A stretch of DNA of 13,383 bases from CAYUPY01 sp964446595 (GTDB lineage: Bacteria > Patescibacteriota > Dojkabacteria > J137 > JAEUSD01), in assembly GCA_964446595.1 (NCBI GenBank), contig CAYUPY010000039.1, positions 1-13,383 of the forward strand, read 5' to 3'. Under the pieces are notes generated by a model. The model did no database searches. It saw nothing but the letters and a program-made list of their open reading frames with translations, and was not told the origin of the DNA. A program made the position numbers and the translations under genes. Below are positions 12,771 to 13,383 of this stretch, in pieces. Positions within the stretch are counted from its first letter, which is position 1. Each line of letters opens with the position of its first letter.

Positions 12771-13383
12771 TGCAGCATTAGTTTGCTTAAACGTTTCATA
12801 TTCTTCTTTTGCTTGTTTGAGCTCAAGAGCTTTCTCATTGACCTCTTCTCTTAAACTATTTACAGAGTCCATGTCAAATCCTGTAAGTACCTTAAGCGCC
12901 TCAAAGCTAGAAAGTTCATCAGACACCTCCTCAAAATTAATTGGCAAAGAAATATTCCCACCCAAGTGAGGCTGCAGAGCCTTGAAAAGAGCTCTTTGCT
13001 CAGATGTTAAGCTAGAAACCGCTTGTAAATACCGATACCGCGCATCCTTAAGCTTCTGACGCTTACTATATATGGCAAGTACTTTCTCAAGAATTTCAGG
13101 ATGTTTTTCTTTTAGGAACCTTAAACCCTTTTCGCTACTTATGGGGTTTCCGTCATCATCCACACCTTTCTCCTCTATCTTATCTATTATGTCGGCAAAA
13201 CTATAATTGAGCTCTCTCCTTCTTCTACCTTCATAAGTCCTCATATACTTAAATAAATACCCCTGCCAAAATAGTAACTCGTCTTCATTGTTCAATACTT
13301 CATTTGCAACCGCATCAGACACTTGGAAGTAAGAGTTGTTCTGTCCCTGATAAATTAACCAAGTACCTAAGGTATACTTTAGA
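12750..13383 (-). CDS. Unrecognised charged, coiled-coil protein, 5' end beyond the window
   Basis: A GTG at 13320-13322 could start a 190-aa product, but the frame is open upstream to the window edge. The upstream residues (YTLGTWLIYQGQNNSYFQ) look like real protein, so the gene is most likely partial. At least 210 residues are visible. They contain an aromatic stretch LLFWQGYLFKYMRTYEGRRRR, a charged middle with many Lys and Glu, and a C-terminal helix (REEVNEKALELKQAKEEYET) likely to form a coiled coil. No family is recognised. It ends in TGA at 12750-12752, overlapping the DUF1801 gene by 21 bases. Confidence 0.72.
   Translation of the reverse strand, partial: LKYTLGTWLIYQGQNNSYFQVSDAVANEVLNNEDELLFWQGYLFKYMRTYEGRRRRELNYSFADIIDKIEEKGVDDDGNPISSEKGLRFLKEKHPEILEKVLAIYSKRQKLKDARYRYLQAVSSLTSEQRALFKALQPHLGGNISLPINFEEVSDELSSFEALKVLTGFDMDSVNSLREEVNEKALELKQAKEEYETFKQTNAALLETGE

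Noticed and set aside
13364..13376. Inverted repeat TACCT-A-AGGTA near the right edge as an operator
   Set aside because: The frame of the leftward gene is open across it, so it probably lies in coding sequence, and five base pairs are too few to argue for a site.

Overview
The window reads as a compact, AT-leaning bacterial chromosome segment using the standard bacterial code. Genes are small and closely packed, convergent genes overlap at their 3' ends, Shine-Dalgarno sequences are almost absent, and several start codons sit where transcription should begin (leaderless mRNAs). With a short TruB and many orphan small membrane proteins, this suits a reduced-genome bacterium such as a Patescibacteria/CPR member. 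That placement is an inference; no marker gene fixes it.

Layout: (1) Positions 1-130 hold the start of a leftward gene that leaves the window and share a promoter zone with tRNA-Leu(GAG). (2) Positions 216-2895 are an accessory-looking stretch of unrecognised genes between tRNA-Leu(GAG) and tRNA-Pro(CGG). It contains one orphan gene, a doubtful small membrane ORF, and two ORFs in the same frame separated by a single TGA, followed by a small overlapping ORF. An imperfect copy of the tRNA-Leu 3' end lies just before tRNA-Pro. (3) At 3057-4548 a membrane protein with an HEVGH motif converges on a Sua5-type threonylcarbamoyl-AMP synthase. (4) At 4547-7431 a probable operon runs rightward: an MTA/SAH-nucleosidase-like protein, the signal peptide peptidase SppA, the tRNA pseudouridine-55 synthase TruB and a small membrane protein. 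(5) At 7455-9176 TrhO and a PgeF/YfiH-type protein converge, with both stop codons in one CTATAG. (6) At 9229-11661 a polytopic membrane protein, two tandem paralogous SpoIIAA/STAS-like proteins and the membrane protease HtpX lie head to tail. (7) At 11735-13383 are leftward Hsp20, a DUF1801 protein and the 3' part of an unrecognised leftward gene that runs off the right edge.

Three genes act in tRNA modification (TsaC/Sua5: t6A37; TruB: pseudouridine 55; TrhO: 5-hydroxyuridine 34), and two tRNA genes lie close by. SppA, HtpX, Hsp20 and possibly the HEVGH protein belong to envelope and protein quality control. The strongest new regulatory observation is that hsp20 and htpX each carry the same 27-bp inverted repeat, TTAGCAG-N13-CTGCTAA, at the promoter. 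Its outer hexamers and overall length match CIRCE, the HrcA operator, which suggests a small shared heat-shock regulon. No CRISPR array, insertion sequence, integrase, rRNA or convincing new defence system was found.
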